From Hydractinia symbiolongicarpus (Eukaryota; Cnidaria; Hydrozoa; Anthoathecata; Hydractiniidae), in NCBI RefSeq assembly GCF_029227915.1, contig NC_079888.1:6505001-6569000 (forward strand): 64,000 bases of DNA, read 5' to 3'. The first letter of the stretch is position 1, and each line of letters begins with the position of its first letter. Below the pieces are notes generated by a model. The model was not told the DNA's origin, made no database searches, and saw only the letters and a program-made list of their open reading frames with translations. Made by a program: the position numbers and the translations under genes. Positions 34,433 through 46,700 of this stretch are shown here, in pieces.

Positions 34433-34800
34433 ATTACGTACTTTTTTCCTGCTTCACAAAATTGTGGCTACTTTCCTGTTTTAAATTATTCACTTCTAAA
34501 CTTATGATGCCTAGGTTAAATTTCCTTTTTCAACGTATGGAAGACAGGCAGGGATAAGAAAGTACTTTCGGGCAAAAAAAATGAAGATAGTTAATTCTTT
34601 CGTATCATGCTACTTAAGTTCAATTTAGTACTTTAGACATTTAGAAGGCAAGATAAGCTTCATCAGTGTTGTTTAAAACAACAAAATTCCTGTGTAAAGT
34701 GTTGTTTAAAGTTTTGTGTTTTGCTATAAGTTTTACAAATCTTTAATTTTAAAAAATGATATGAACTTGTCTAAAAAATTTATTAGAAAATTAATGTTGC

Positions 34801-35316
34801 TTACTCGTTTGATTGAAGTTCTCTTTTGCTCTTGCTAATAGAAGTTTCAAAAGCTTTTAAATCATCCAACTTTTTCAGTTTTAAATCCTGCACTTCAGTC
34901 ACATATCCAAGCTTTGCAAGGTTATTTTCGATATTATCCCATCGTTTTAAAAAAGTAGAGTATGACACATTAGGGTTATGTATAACAAAATTTCTTTCCT
35001 TCTTTATTTCTTTGACGGCATTACGCATTTCACTTTTCAGATTCTTGCTGTTCAGCAACAGATGACATAATAGGCTTAAATCAAATTTACTCGAGTCTGT
35101 CTTTTTACTTTTAGGTAAAGCAATTTCCAGTTGTTGCGGGCTTAGATTCTTTAGTTTTCCATTTTTTTTCAGTTTATTTAAAGTTTCGTACAATTCTTCC
35201 TCATTTCTTGGGAAATTTCCAAGCTTCTTGTCATGAAATAAATTTCTTAAGAACTTCTCGCACTCAAACATGAAAGTAAGCAGTTTGATTCTGCTTAAGA
35301 AGGATGATTGTTTCAT
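34801..35316 (-). CDS. DZIP3-like HEPN domain protein
   Basis: 171 residues, one exon, with an in-frame stop upstream of the ATG and TAA at the end. The N-terminal helix FMFECEKFLRNLFHDK, the LSPQQLEIALP turn, FDLSLLCHLLLNS and the C-terminal VKEIKKERNFVIHNPN, then TFLKRWDNIENNLAKLGY, follow the DZIP3/hRUL138-type HEPN fold. RNFVIH (residues 108-113) is an R-X4-H motif, the catalytic signature of HEPN ribonucleases. In cnidarians this domain is often fused to NACHT or other immune modules; here it stands alone, two genes from a P-loop NTPase on the same strand. RNA cleavage or RNA binding is family inference; stand-alone size could also mean a degraded fusion. Confidence 0.78.
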   Translation of the reverse strand: MKQSSFLSRIKLLTFMFECEKFLRNLFHDKKLGNFPRNEEELYETLNKLKKNGKLKNLSPQQLEIALPKSKKTDSSKFDLSLLCHLLLNSKNLKSEMRNAVKEIKKERNFVIHNPNVSYSTFLKRWDNIENNLAKLGYVTEVQDLKLKKLDDLKAFETSISKSKRELQSNE

Positions 35317-36390
35317 GACAGTGAGGGTAATATTCTCTTGTAGTAGGTTCCCTATTGCTGTTCAACTACTGATCACTTGAAAGACTAAATGTCAAATACA
35401 CGCCACCAGTTATCAGTACTGAGGATCTGCATGCTGTTTTATATATCTTCCAATACTTGTTTGATACAGGATAAGTTTAGTTTCTTTTCTTGTATTGAAT
35501 TTCAATTGTAATATCTTTTTTTTAATTAAAAATGCACTAATTGGTACTGGTTTCACAGAAAGTTCAGTCACATTTCTGTTTTGCTGGCAAGTAGATGTGT
35601 TATATCAAAGGATCTGGTGACCAGGTAGATTAGATGTACAAAAATATTTTTGTTAAAAAAACCTTATTATAAAGCCTTATTATGCATCTTTAATCAGATC
35701 TGGTCGCAATAGAGGGATTGAGCGTCTTTTAAAAGCTACACATGCTATCATCACTAATAAGCAAGACAGTTTCGACTCGTGATTTGGTGTCAGTTGATAA
35801 ATAATACCTTTTTTAAATGTAATCAGATATGGTAAAATCCCTTTTCAATAACGTACGTTCACAATTATATAAAACAAAACGTTCTCCATAAAATAACACA
35901 GCATGGATTACAACATTGAATATTTTCGGACAATTTTATTTTCAATGTGAAAGTTTTGATTGTCCAATAAATTTAAATTAGCCTTGTGGACTGCAAATAT
36001 GACTTTAAGAACGTGCTATGGGTAATATGGTTTTTTTTCTTATTCTAAAACGATATTTCTAACCTTATCTTTGTCGACTCGGAGTAGGATAGATTTTGAT
36101 TTAAAAAGTTCTCACTCTAAATATGCACCATGACAAGTATATATGTACAGCAAAGCCATCATAAGGTTTTGTGATGACTGTCAATACTCACCGGAAAACC
36201 TGAAAAGGAGAGTTTCATTTCTATCATGTTTCTCTACCAGACATATGAAGTAAGGAAAAAATTTCATACAGTAAAATGCAGAATGACGGAACAACGCAGC
36301 AAATTAGGCCTAAATAGTTGCTCTGGACCCAAAATAGCTGTTTCAGATCCCGAATGACTATTCTGGATTCGAAATAACAGTTTCGAATAA
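35317..36390. other. Gene-poor interval with a short degenerate repeat
   Basis: No gene is supported. Around 36310-36388 a loose 21-23-bp unit (CTGTTTCAGATCCCGAATGA-like) occurs about four times. Confidence 0.4.
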
Positions 36391-36594
36391 CGATATGGAA
36401 ATGCGGTTAAAGCTGCAAACCATCAAATGTTCGCCAATTCTTCTGGAAGAATTGTAAAGTTTCATTCCGAACCAGTGACAAGAAATTATCAAGGACACAT
36501 TGTAAGAGCCACACCCTTAAGTGGTAACCCTGCAGTAATATTGGGTCCTGGTTGTAGGCCAACATCGAGAATAACTGAAATTACAACATTATGA
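36391..36594 (+). other. Short unidentified coding-like stretch
   Basis: A 67-codon open frame between stops reads with ordinary protein composition, unlike the surrounding AT-rich DNA: KAANHQMFANSSGRIVKFHS, then RATPLSGNPAVILGPGCRPT. It has no good start codon. It may be an exon or a mobile-gene fragment; I do not recognise the family securely. Confidence 0.35.
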
Positions 36595-37794
36595 AACCGA
36601 ATGCATGTTTAATGGAGACACGTGTGGAAGTTATGAGGATAGTACTTCAAAATTATTGGATAGGTTAAAACTAATTACCTCCACTTAGTCGACTCTTGTT
36701 TTCGTAACCCAAATAATATAATGGATTAATTTATGAGCATACCGACATGCATTGCGTAATTAGCACATTGATACCTTTGTATGCAGGTGCAGGTAGAGTC
36801 TTCGTTTAATTCTGCAGGTCTATTAAATCAAGAAGACTTGCGCGGTGGGTAGGGTAGGCTTGTGGAAATTTGCATGAATATATATATATTATTAAAAGTT
36901 TATAAGTTACTTACTATTTCTATTTAACTCGTGCATTTTTGCTTTCTAAAGTAACAGTCTGTACCAACAACAACTTTTACAAGTAAAAATATTTTAAAAG
37001 TCACCATACAATCTTTAAATCAATTGCATGGTTATCAGGAAGAAGCTCCCTGTTAACGACATGATAGTCATGAAATGGCTCTTTGACAGAGACTCTTTTT
37101 ATATTTTCAAAAATTGCAATGCTAGAAAGTATTAAAACATCCTTATTATCACACTGTGCCCACAGGTGGAGAAAAACGCTCGCTGTATAACGTTGTGTCA
37201 GAGTTTGAATTAAAATCCAGAGCAGCTATTCGATTGGAACAGTTATATCGCATCCGAAACGGTTATTCCGGTCAGATTGTTTCGAATTTGTGCCGTTCTT
37301 TCAGATTCGATTCGTTGTTCCATCGTTCTGTTGTTATCTCGGAGTTGCGCGGTTAAATATGCAAGAATGATTTATACTAAACATCAATGAATATAGTGGC
37401 ATTTCATTTAACAAAATATGGAAGCTGTTATGTTGTTAGATGTAATGTTTAGCCCTTATTCTACGACTCCATAACCCTAACCTAAAAAACTCGAAAACGC
37501 GCCAGTAACACGATGAAAAGAACAGGCGAAGATGGAGGCTAAAAATGTCCTAATTAGAAAAGAAGGCAAGTCTTTTAGTTATTCAAAGTTTTATTATTGA
37601 AATTTAACAGATAACTATTTTTTAAGCATTATGCGACTATAAACACAATTCAGCTATATTGACAGTGTATATTTGGGGCTAAAAAACAGCTTGAAATCAA
37701 AACATGAGATTACCAATAGTTAACAACTGTTTTATACATAAATGCTACAAGAATCTATTTTATAATTGAAGAAATCGAATTGTTGAAATTTTGT
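36595..37794. other. Gene-poor interval
   Basis: A 66-codon frame at 37156-37356 follows an acceptor-like CCACAG but has no domain and no partner exon. Nothing else is supported. Confidence 0.35.
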
Positions 37795-38060
37795 TTAACA
37801 GCTGGTAAACTGCCGGTCAACTGTTGATCAACTGTTTTTCAACTGTTAGTAAGCTGTTGGTAAGCTGTTGGTTAACAGTTGGTAAGCTGTTGGTTAATTG
37901 TTGATAAGCTGTTGGTTAACAGTTGGTAAGCTGGTAACTTTCGATAAACTTTTGGTTATTTAATGGTTAACTAATGGTTATCTGTCGTTTAACTGCCATT
38001 TAACTGTTGGAAAAGTGTTGGTTAACTATTGGTAAAATGTTGGTTAACTTTGGTTAACCT
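37795..38060. repeat. Degenerate GTTGGTAAGCT / GTTGGTTAAC minisatellite
   Basis: About 260 bp built from short units alternating GTTGGTAAGCT and GTTGGTTAACA, best preserved at 37850-37935 where GGTTAACAGTTGGTAAGCTG recurs. The right half is more diverged. Confidence 0.85.
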
Positions 38061-39619
38061 CACCCGACTTGCTTGTCTTTGTATTCAAAAAAGTATAACA
38101 AAATTCAGCGACATTTTGTCTCTCACTCCACGACATGGCAAATGACCATCAATATATATCAATATTTCTGACTCAAAATTTTCTCCTTTTACTCTGCAAA
38201 ATGATGGACTTGTATCCACACATTTTTTTTAGGAGTTCCCAACATGCATCCGGATAGCGAATCAATTGAACAAGATAGCGTGTACCAATCGAAGAAATTT
38301 TAACATAGTGTGAGTAGAAATTCGAAACATTAAGTATTTTATTACCCCGTGTCAAATTTTGAAAGTTTTACATTGTGTAAGTTGTGTGATAAGCCGAGAC
38401 AAAAAAAATCACCAATACTCTGAAAGGGTTTAGTAGGAAAAGATTGTGAATTATGGTATATTTAAACCCCTGAAAAATTGGACCTTATGGCAAGATAAAT
38501 CATTCCGTTAAGGATTTGTTTTTATTTATTTTATTGCACTTTTCGCTTAGTTTAGGAGGAATACTTTCATCAGGGGCGGACGTAGGATTCTTATTGACTG
38601 GTGTAAAATAGCCGTAAAAAGGCTTAATTTTTTGTCAAGGTGGTCAAAACAATTGGAGGGCGTATTAAGCATCCCGACGGGATTATTGCCCTTTAACGCT
38701 TCCTGATGGTCAAAACAGCTTAAACAAAACCGCTGCACTTCCTTTTTTGCTTCAAGTCACGTAAGTTTTGACTTATTTTGTACAACCTTGAATTACAAAC
38801 ATCAAATTTTCTTGTCTTTTTATGTAAATTAAGTATTTCTTTTAAATATTATATAAAATCGTGGACGGAATTGACTTTCTTTAGCGTCGGGTATAGTAGA
38901 TGCATATTTGATACCACTTGTACTCAACATTGGCCATTGCAGCTAAAAAAACAAAACACACTTCCGAATGTAATCTAGAAGCGTTTAAGGCATTTTTTGT
39001 ACGAAAATGCAAAATTAAGGATCGAAAAAAGCGGCATTGTTTATCAAATTAGTAATTCCGCTTACTACATTGTTTTTAAACCAATCAGCTTGATTTCATG
39101 ATAATCTAAACCAATCAGGATATTGAAAAATCATAGCAAACTTTTTAATCGACATGTGAGGCGAAGTAAACTTTATTTGAAAACTAAAATTAATATCAAT
39201 TGAAAACTAAATCACTAACAACTTATATAGATAACAAAAACAAATAATTTGCTTATTTGAACTCAACAAAAATTTTAAGCTGGTCCCTATTTAAAATGCT
39301 AACGAAGTGTAAGAAATTTTGGGGACAGTACTTAAAGATAAACTTTAGAGTTAGCTAAACAACAAAAAAAGAAGCAACCTGAAATTACATATAGCTAAAT
39401 TTGCAACAAAACTCTCGATCCCATGTATCTCTCGCTTCAAGATTAATTCTATCAACAGCTAAATATATGTACTTTGGAATATCCAACAACAATAGTCGGG
39501 AATCCTCTCATGCTTTAATGTTTTTGTACTAAAATTCACAATCTTTAGAGCATATCGTTGCATACATTATGACGCGTGAATAAATTATCTATGTGGATGT
39601 AAACCAATCGTACAGAACT
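38061..39619. other. Gene-poor interval
   Basis: No gene is supported. CAGGGGCGGACGTAGG at 38571-38586 is a hAT-like terminus without an identified partner. Confidence 0.35.
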
Positions 39620-39694
39620 CACTAGCCTGTACGAGGGGCTCCTTCGCCGCCGGCCTCGATGTCAAAAAGGCAAGAAATCCTAGGGACAAGGTTG
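39620..39694 (-). mobile_element. Short element end related to the 1.68-kb transposon
   Basis: On the minus strand it starts CAACCTTGTCCCTAGGATTT and runs to CTTGCCTTTTTGACATCGAG and a GC-rich CGGCGGCGAAGG block. The first 30 bases resemble the TIR at 18765 and 20447. The GC-rich tail stands out against the AT-rich surroundings. Confidence 0.5.
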
Positions 39695-40250
39695 ATACAA
39701 TAATAATATTCTTTTAAGAATGGGCTAAAATGAATCAGGTAAATGTGATGTACTTACGCCTAGATTATAAGCCCATTTTATTCATTAAAGTCCTTAAATT
39801 GACTTTATCTTTCTTTATTGACCTTGATTATCATTCTTATTAGGAGTTTTCTTCGTTCCAAATCCGTCGGTTACAACACTCATGGTCTGATAAAAAAAAC
39901 AGTTTGAATGAGTTGTCTTTAAAAAAAAAATAGACTGTCTCACTGAAGTTATTTCTATCAGCAATTTTAATTACGATTTTACTTTTAGTTTTCCCTCAAA
40001 CGAATATTGCAATTTTATTCTTGATTTTCATCAGATAGTTTTTGATTCTAACAATTCAGTAATTTAAAGTTATGTATTTTTATTTCTTTTTGTAATGGTA
40101 CATTGTTACTCAAGCAACAATGTGCAGCTATATCATTAACATGTAATATATAATGCTAAATAGCAATTAGCTTAATTATATGTTAAAACGCAGTGTAGAT
40201 CATTAACAGCGTGATCATAGCAATACACAGACAAAAGACCGCATGTGCGG

Positions 40251-40258
40251 TATAAATA
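40251..40258 (+). promoter_or_regulatory. Candidate TATA box of the galaxin-like gene
   Basis: TATAAATA in the context GTGCGGTATAAATAG lies 270 bp before the signal-peptide ATG. That leaves room for a 5' leader, possibly with a short intron. Confidence 0.4.
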
Positions 40259-40520
40259 GTATTACATCAGCAATTTTTTTCAGCATTAACATTCATGATG
40301 GCAAATATAGTGGTATATTTCCACGTGCTTTCTGAACAATTGAAGTAATAGGTTGAAAGTGTTTACTTATTTTTGCAGGAAACTTTATTGTTGTAGGTCG
40401 TAGAAGCAAGTAAGGTAGAAGCGATATCATTTGATGGGTAACGTTTCCTATCATTTTCGATTACATGATTATTTAAGAAACTTAAAGTAACTTCCTTTGA
40501 TGCCCGTCTCTATTTTAGAT

Positions 40521-42008
40521 ATGAAACTGTATTTTTTGATTGCAGTCATTGGCATCAGTGTATTGGCACTTGCTGAAGAAAATGAGCAACAATTTGAAGA
40601 CGAATTAATTGATTTTGATCCTAGCTGGAAAAATCCTGTTTCTGCATATCGTGGAAATGGCTACTCAAGATATCATCGATACACCTTGGGTAAATGTAAG
40701 TAGACATTCATGTTTAAGAGATTATGTGAATAACTACTATCTGTTTTTTCACTTTTTTTGAAGTAGTAAGTAATGCAACGTGTTGTTTTTCTTCCTTCCT
40801 AAGGGCTGCCTCCTTCCCATCTTGCTGCACCTTTGCAACATTACCAATTAGAGATATATCGTAATGATCCGATTAAGCGCCCAGCATTTTTTAAGAGCCC
40901 CATCGAATAAGCGCCCAGGTAATTTCCTCAAAGTTCAATAAGTGCCTAGCACTTATTAAACGCCCCGTTGAATAAGCACCCACCTGATAAAAGAGGGCGC
41001 TTAATTGAAAACTACCTTGAGCAACTGGGCGCTTATTTGAAAATTTTACTTTCTTATATTGAGAACCCTAAAAAGGCTAAACTTTATTTTGTTACATCTT
41101 AAAAATAAATTGAAAATCACCGTTGTCTTTAATTTGTACAAAACTAGGAAAAATTTATAGGCGCCCAGTATTTTTTAAGCGCCACCCCACCCCCCCTCCC
41201 CTCGATAAACGCCATTTCTAAAAATTTAATAAGCGCCCAGGGCGCTTGTATGGATTATTACGGTACACTATTTTTTAAACTTAACAGACTGTAAAAAAAC
41301 TTGATTTGTCGTTACCTTGAAATGATTGCATATAACTGCGCACGGATCGAACACCCTAGCCATGCAAGAACAAGTCATAAAATATAACTAATATACGTCC
41401 CAATTGTGGAAAAAAAATAAATTTCTAATCTTTGAGCACTTTCTACAACAGGTGGAAGATTCCAATATAACATCAACACGCATCTTTGCCATGGTGGAGA
41501 ACGTTTTCTAAAGAAACATTATAAATTATGCGAATATTCGCTTTATGATGTCCGCACACACTTCTGCTTCAGGGGAAACATATTACCAACAAAGTTATAT
41601 CGGATTTGCAGAAACAATATCTGCATAAAAAAGGATCAATTCTGCTTCAAAGGAGCATGCTATCTCAAAAAGATATTTCAAATCTGCCGAGATGCTGTCT
41701 GCAACAAATTCACTGAAGCCTGTTTCAAGGGACAATGTTATTTACGTCGTGTTTACCAAATATGTCGGTGGGTCGTTTGCAAACGAAGTACAGAGTTATG
41801 CTGGAGAGGACGGTGTTATGAAAAAGCAGTGTGGGGAATATGTGGCGGTCGTCTCTACCGAAGAAAATTGTACATCTGTCATTCTGGATCTGCGTACAAA
41901 CGAGAATATTATGGTCACTGCGGGTCTGCCATTTACCGCAAATCGCATTACAAATGTTTACATGGAAAGTTGGTTCGCAATAAATCGTACTCGGACAAGC
42001 TTGTGTAA
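40521..42008 (+). CDS. Galaxin-like secreted protein
   Basis: Two exons, 40521-40695 and 41452-42008, join in frame (AAAT before the GTAAGT donor, GTGG after the CAACAG acceptor) to 243 residues. The start MKLYFLIAVIGISVLALAEE is a clean signal peptide; an in-frame ATG 7 codons upstream (40500) is possible. An acidic segment (EDELIDFDPSW) follows, then a Cys-rich region with at least eight imperfect repeats of the form C..G..Y......C..G, for example CGRFQYNINTHLCHGG, ICRDAVCNKFTEACFKG and CGSAIYRKSHYKCLHGK. This spacing is that of galaxin repeats, an extracellular matrix family first known from coral skeleton; in most repeats here the usual double Cys is single. AATAAA follows at 42042-42047. 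Reading exon 2 in the other frame gives a spurious 110-codon ORF. Confidence 0.8.
40853..41266. mobile_element. MITE rich in AAGCGCCC motifs inside the galaxin-like intron
   Basis: The left end CGTAATGATCCGATTAAGCG and the right end, complemented as CGTAATAATCCATACAAGCG, are inverted repeats. Internally the unit AATAAGCGCCC and its complement GGGCGCTTA recur about ten times in both orientations, so the element can fold extensively. A C-run (CACCCCACCCCCCCTCCCC) lies near 41183-41201. Confidence 0.75.
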
Positions 42009-42049
42009 TTTTTCCTTTTTGTAATGTTCATTACAAGAAATAATAAAAA

Positions 42050-43080
42050 TTTCTTCTCATGATGTAACTTTTCTGTAGTTCTCGGTAGTAAGGATGAAAA
42101 TAAAAACGATAAAATAAAAACAGTTTATTTTTTCTGTTTTTGGGTTGTAACCATTGACGGTAATCTTATTTATACTGGTAAAAACACTTGTGTTTGTCAT
42201 CAGATTAAAGCTGCAAGCTATGTTTGATAAGCTAGAAATGGAAATAGTTATCATGTGCATATTTTTTACATACCAAATACTGTTTCCTCATCAAAGCCCC
42301 TCTATGCCCATGTGAATTAGTTCGACACGATCTTTCTGGCTGAAGCTAAGAAGGTGATTTTATCGCTCTAAGTAAATTGTTTAGTGTTTGGCAAATAGCT
42401 CACATCAAGTTTATTTAATTTACAGTCTAGCAAATCAGAATTCACTGGCAAGACATGTAATTGAGCTAGTCAGTTATATTAAATTTCGCCTTGTGTCAAT
42501 TTTCCTAATCTAACGTCATTACAGCTTAATGATTTTCTGCATGATACAAATATGCTTCTGATTGCACACGGAATTGCTTTTTTCAACGTGAAGTACGTGA
42601 GTAAAAAACTCAACGCAAGAGGGTTATATATACAAATATTTTTTAAAGCCGTGCGAGCGTCAGGGGATCAGTTTGCATACGATTCGAAATGTATCATAAT
42701 ATGAATCTATACCACATTATTCCCTTTGATTATTAACAAAAACAAATTCACATTTATTATATTATTAGCCGTGCACCTTTTTCATCAAACCAGAGTTTTT
42801 GTTTATTGAGACATCAGTGTTTAGAAATCATTTTTGGTTAAAAAGTTTTATAAACTTCATAGACAGTTTAGTTGACAGACATAGACGGTTCATTATACAT
42901 TACCTAATCAATTGCAAGCAGTAGTTATTTTAGAGGTTCTTTTCGGGTCTTTTTATATTCTATTTTATGAACTATTTTTAAAATGTTTATTTTTATGCTT
43001 TTTTATTATATATATTTTATTTATGTATGTTTTAAAAAAACAGTTCCGAAACTTTCCAATCTAACGTTTATATCAAGCTC
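42050..43080. other. Gene-poor AT-rich interval
   Basis: No gene, RNA or terminal repeat is supported. Confidence 0.35.
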
Positions 43081-43089
43081 GAGAACCTA

Positions 43090-43425
43090 GCCTGACACTA
43101 GTTATTACTATTGGAACCAAGGCTAATCTCTTTAGTTCCTATTAATACTGCTATCAACGAGGATCCCACGAAAGGGGTAGTCATCACTCCAACTTTATAG
43201 CTAATTGCTACCATATTTTGTACACTTAAAACTCCCCCTAAAGCTACAGAAATCGCGCACGCACATAAATCGCTTAACTAGAAAATTGCCCAAGATATCA
43301 GTCCTATTCTCGTGCCGATTTCTAGGCACAAAGTATCCATTTACACTTTTATTGTCTCCGGCATGACTCGGCCAGGGATTGAACCAAAGACCGCATTTGA
43401 CGCAAACGCTCTACCAGACTAACAG
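43090..43425 (-). mobile_element. tRNA-derived SINE
   Basis: On the minus strand the head GTCTGGTAGAGCGTTTGCGT resembles an A box, followed by TTTGGTTCAATCCCTGG as a B box, then CGAGTCATGCCGGAGACAAT. A roughly 200-base body follows. It sits just beyond the 3' end of the MFSD12-like gene. Confidence 0.6.
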
Positions 43426-43789
43426 TCAATAATTTCATTATCTTCTAATATTTCTTTTTGTCTTGGTTTACAATCTGAAGCTTGGATTATATTTTCAATT
43501 TGCTATTTGGCTAAAAGGTAAACATACACAGGCACAAATTTACAGAGACGCCTTTTCAACAAATCGTTTTTGACACTGTTTTTTATCACAAAAATACACC
43601 TATAGGTCTTACTGCAGTGAAGTATCGCAGTTGTTCAACGACTGTTTTGTTCGACTAAGTTTATGAAGCCTAGTTCTTTGAGATTTACAATATTTGAATT
43701 TAAAACGGGTTAATTATTTTCTTTAAAATAAATCTAGCTACACCTTAAACTATAAAATTAATTCAGAATTAAATAATTAGAAGATTTTC

Positions 43790-46700
43790 CTAATCATCTT
43801 TTTCGAAAGCATTGTTGGCAAGACCAGTGTTTCTATTTGCATCTTGATCATCTTCGACGTCATCAGCATTTCCTGTTGTGCTTTCTTCCTCACATACACG
43901 ACTTGGTGATTCTCCTTTCGGTTGAGAACGAGTTCTTCTTGAACTTTGGCCTCGCTCAACTAAAAGATATTAGGCTGATATTAAAAGAACGAAACGTATT
44001 TAAAATTCCAAGATTTTGGTAACTGATTGCTAATATAGCGTAAAATGCAGTCCAAAAATACGTTTTGATGTTCAAAAAGCCTCAAAACACACTCTTTATT
44101 TCTCAGTTATGACACTATTTATGTACTCGATTAAAAAATCTTATTTTCAAGCAAGTTACGCAAAGGACAACAGATTTAGTGTTATGTAATTTGTTATGTT
44201 CTACTTACCTTTTCTAACACACTGAAATTCTGATGGAAATAGAAAAATAACGGCCAGCAAACTGATAACTGCACATCCTCCGGGAATGCATGTTTGCACA
44301 ATTTTGGAAAACAACTCACAATCGTGACATGGTTTCCTAAAATTAAAAATGGGTTTCATCAAGGACTTTTAACTGCTCACCTTCAAATTATGATGTTAAT
44401 AAGCAGCAAACGACTTTACATCAGCCTTCATAGGGTTAACGTTTTACTGCCATTCAGCCTGCAATATGCTATTTTTCATATCTTCCACACTTACCTTCCC
44501 TAAACTTTTTAATCAAAAGTATGTTTTTTTCCGATTAGGGTCAATTTTGTTTCCATTGGTAATACAGTGGTATTGCTTCAACTTAAAGGCTGTCGCTTTG
44601 AAACTACTTTTTCTCGATGGCTTTCCATACAGTATGCTTACATAAGCAGTGTAATCATGTAAGGGAGGTTAGTACGTTTATTTGTTCCTCAAAACCATTG
44701 CAAAAATGAATTTTTAGTAAGTTGTGTCTCGTAAGTTAGTGCTGTTTGTACATCAAAAGTCTTTACATCATCGGTGACTCTCTGTACTTTATAATTTTTT
44801 AACATTAGTTATATTACCCGCATACAAATGTTTCATACATACCCTTCCGTGATTTCAGGTTTTAACGCTTGGATTATGAAAATCACTATTCCGGTCGATA
44901 ATTTGTCTGTAAAACTCATGGTTGAGTAGACGAAGGCACCAGATTTCTAAAAGTAATTACAAAACAGATTTCTAAAATTGACGAACAAAACAGAATTCTT
45001 AAAACAGCCACAGGAATTTTAATGTGATAGAAATTTGTTTTATTCTGTTATAATTTTCCAAACTTTTTTTAGAATTATCTTGCAACATCTAGCATTTGGC
45101 AGCACCATCTGTACGTACAAACCTTATCATCTCCTATCAATTCTGCAGTTTTTGATAGTGATGTCACCAAAATTGTTGACAGTCCACTTCCCACCAACCA
45201 TGATGCACCATACACGCTTTCACGATGCTCTTCAGGTACTGTAAAAAGCCAGACGCATCCACCGATTATCATTGATGAACCCAATACATATGTTAGCTGA
45301 AAAGGTAACAACAAATCTGTTACAGTAGGAAAATTGCTCGTTATGATAAATCATGGAATACACTTAAAGCGTGGCCTTGTGGTTATGAAGTTCGATTCGC
45401 AATCTCAAGGTCCGTGGTTCGGTCCACAGCGCAGGCATGTTTAGCAAGTGCCTTAACCACAGCTATGGTTCTACCCATGCCATGTGAGAGAAATTGGGTA
45501 GGTATTACGGTGTATACTTATTGTATACATTCCGATCAAAGGACCCACATTGATAACAGTGTTTCCTACACTGAGTGGCTATATCCTGTATAAATATTCG
45601 GAATAATAATAATAATAATAATAATACGCATGTGTAAGTAAGTATCATCTCTTTTGCGCAAATCTGTATTGATGTCGAATCAATATTTGTTGTAAACTAA
45701 GTTTTATAACATCTCTGGCCTTTTCAAAACCAACGCCAACCCTCTTTCTCTAGCAACCCTCACTTTGTAGTGCCGCAGTTTTTTTTTAAAACAGAAGACA
45801 ATAGATTCCATAAATAAGAGTTTCATGATTGAGACATACCTCACGTAGTCAATTTTTCACTTTCTTATGGAATGAACAAATACACAATTTCAAACTTTAC
45901 CTGACTACCAATCTTCTTTGTTATAAATTTTAAAAAGAAACTTGTAACTGAGCCAGCTGATCGGACAATGAGTGGAAAGTATGCAATGGCTTCCTAAAAT
46001 ATGATGGTTTCGATTTTTAATTGTGTCTAACTTGTTTACCGTCAAAACAAATGGCAATTGCGTCAGAGAAAGATTTCTTTTGATATCTAAATTGTTCGTT
46101 TGGTTTTATGATATTCACCAAAACTTATAGACATTTCTTTAATATTTCCTGCTTCACATGACTTATATTAACACTCAGTTATCGTAGTTATTCAACTGTC
46201 AGGAATGCCTAAATACCACGTTCTTCCCTCGATGGTGTCTTCTTCTCACTGGAAGAAGATTATTAATGCTAAAGTCTAACTATACTTGCTCGAAAGAAAA
46301 AACTTGAGTTTTTTTAATATAACTTATGGAACATTACTAATTATTATGGCAGTAATATACATCTTAGTGGTAATGTTGATAAAAATGAAGCGAAAAGGAA
46401 TCGCACTTACCTTATTAAAATGAAGAGCATCTGTCAAGTACAGCGCAAAATAAGATTGAAACACATTTACTGATAATCGAGTGAACATGTATAGTATTCC
46501 TGTCTGAGAAACAAAATAATCACAATTATTTCAGATCCTCTTATTCTGTGTACAATTCTTCCTTATTAGGTCCCTGGTTTTAATGAGAAAATCGTTTTTT
46601 TATTTGAATCGTAGTTCTATTTTGTCTTTCTATGCACTTGCTGTTTCAGGGTAGCTTTTACAAAATCTTACTTTGCTTTTTTTTGGTCCACTGTTCAAAA

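Noticed and set aside
41692-42024. 110-codon frame inside galaxin-like exon 2
   Set aside because: Wrong frame of a cysteine-rich exon whose proper frame joins exon 1 and has regular repeats.
45602-45626. (AAT)n run as a CRISPR-like or coding repeat
   Set aside because: It is the tail of the SINE; no spacer structure anywhere in the window supports a CRISPR array.
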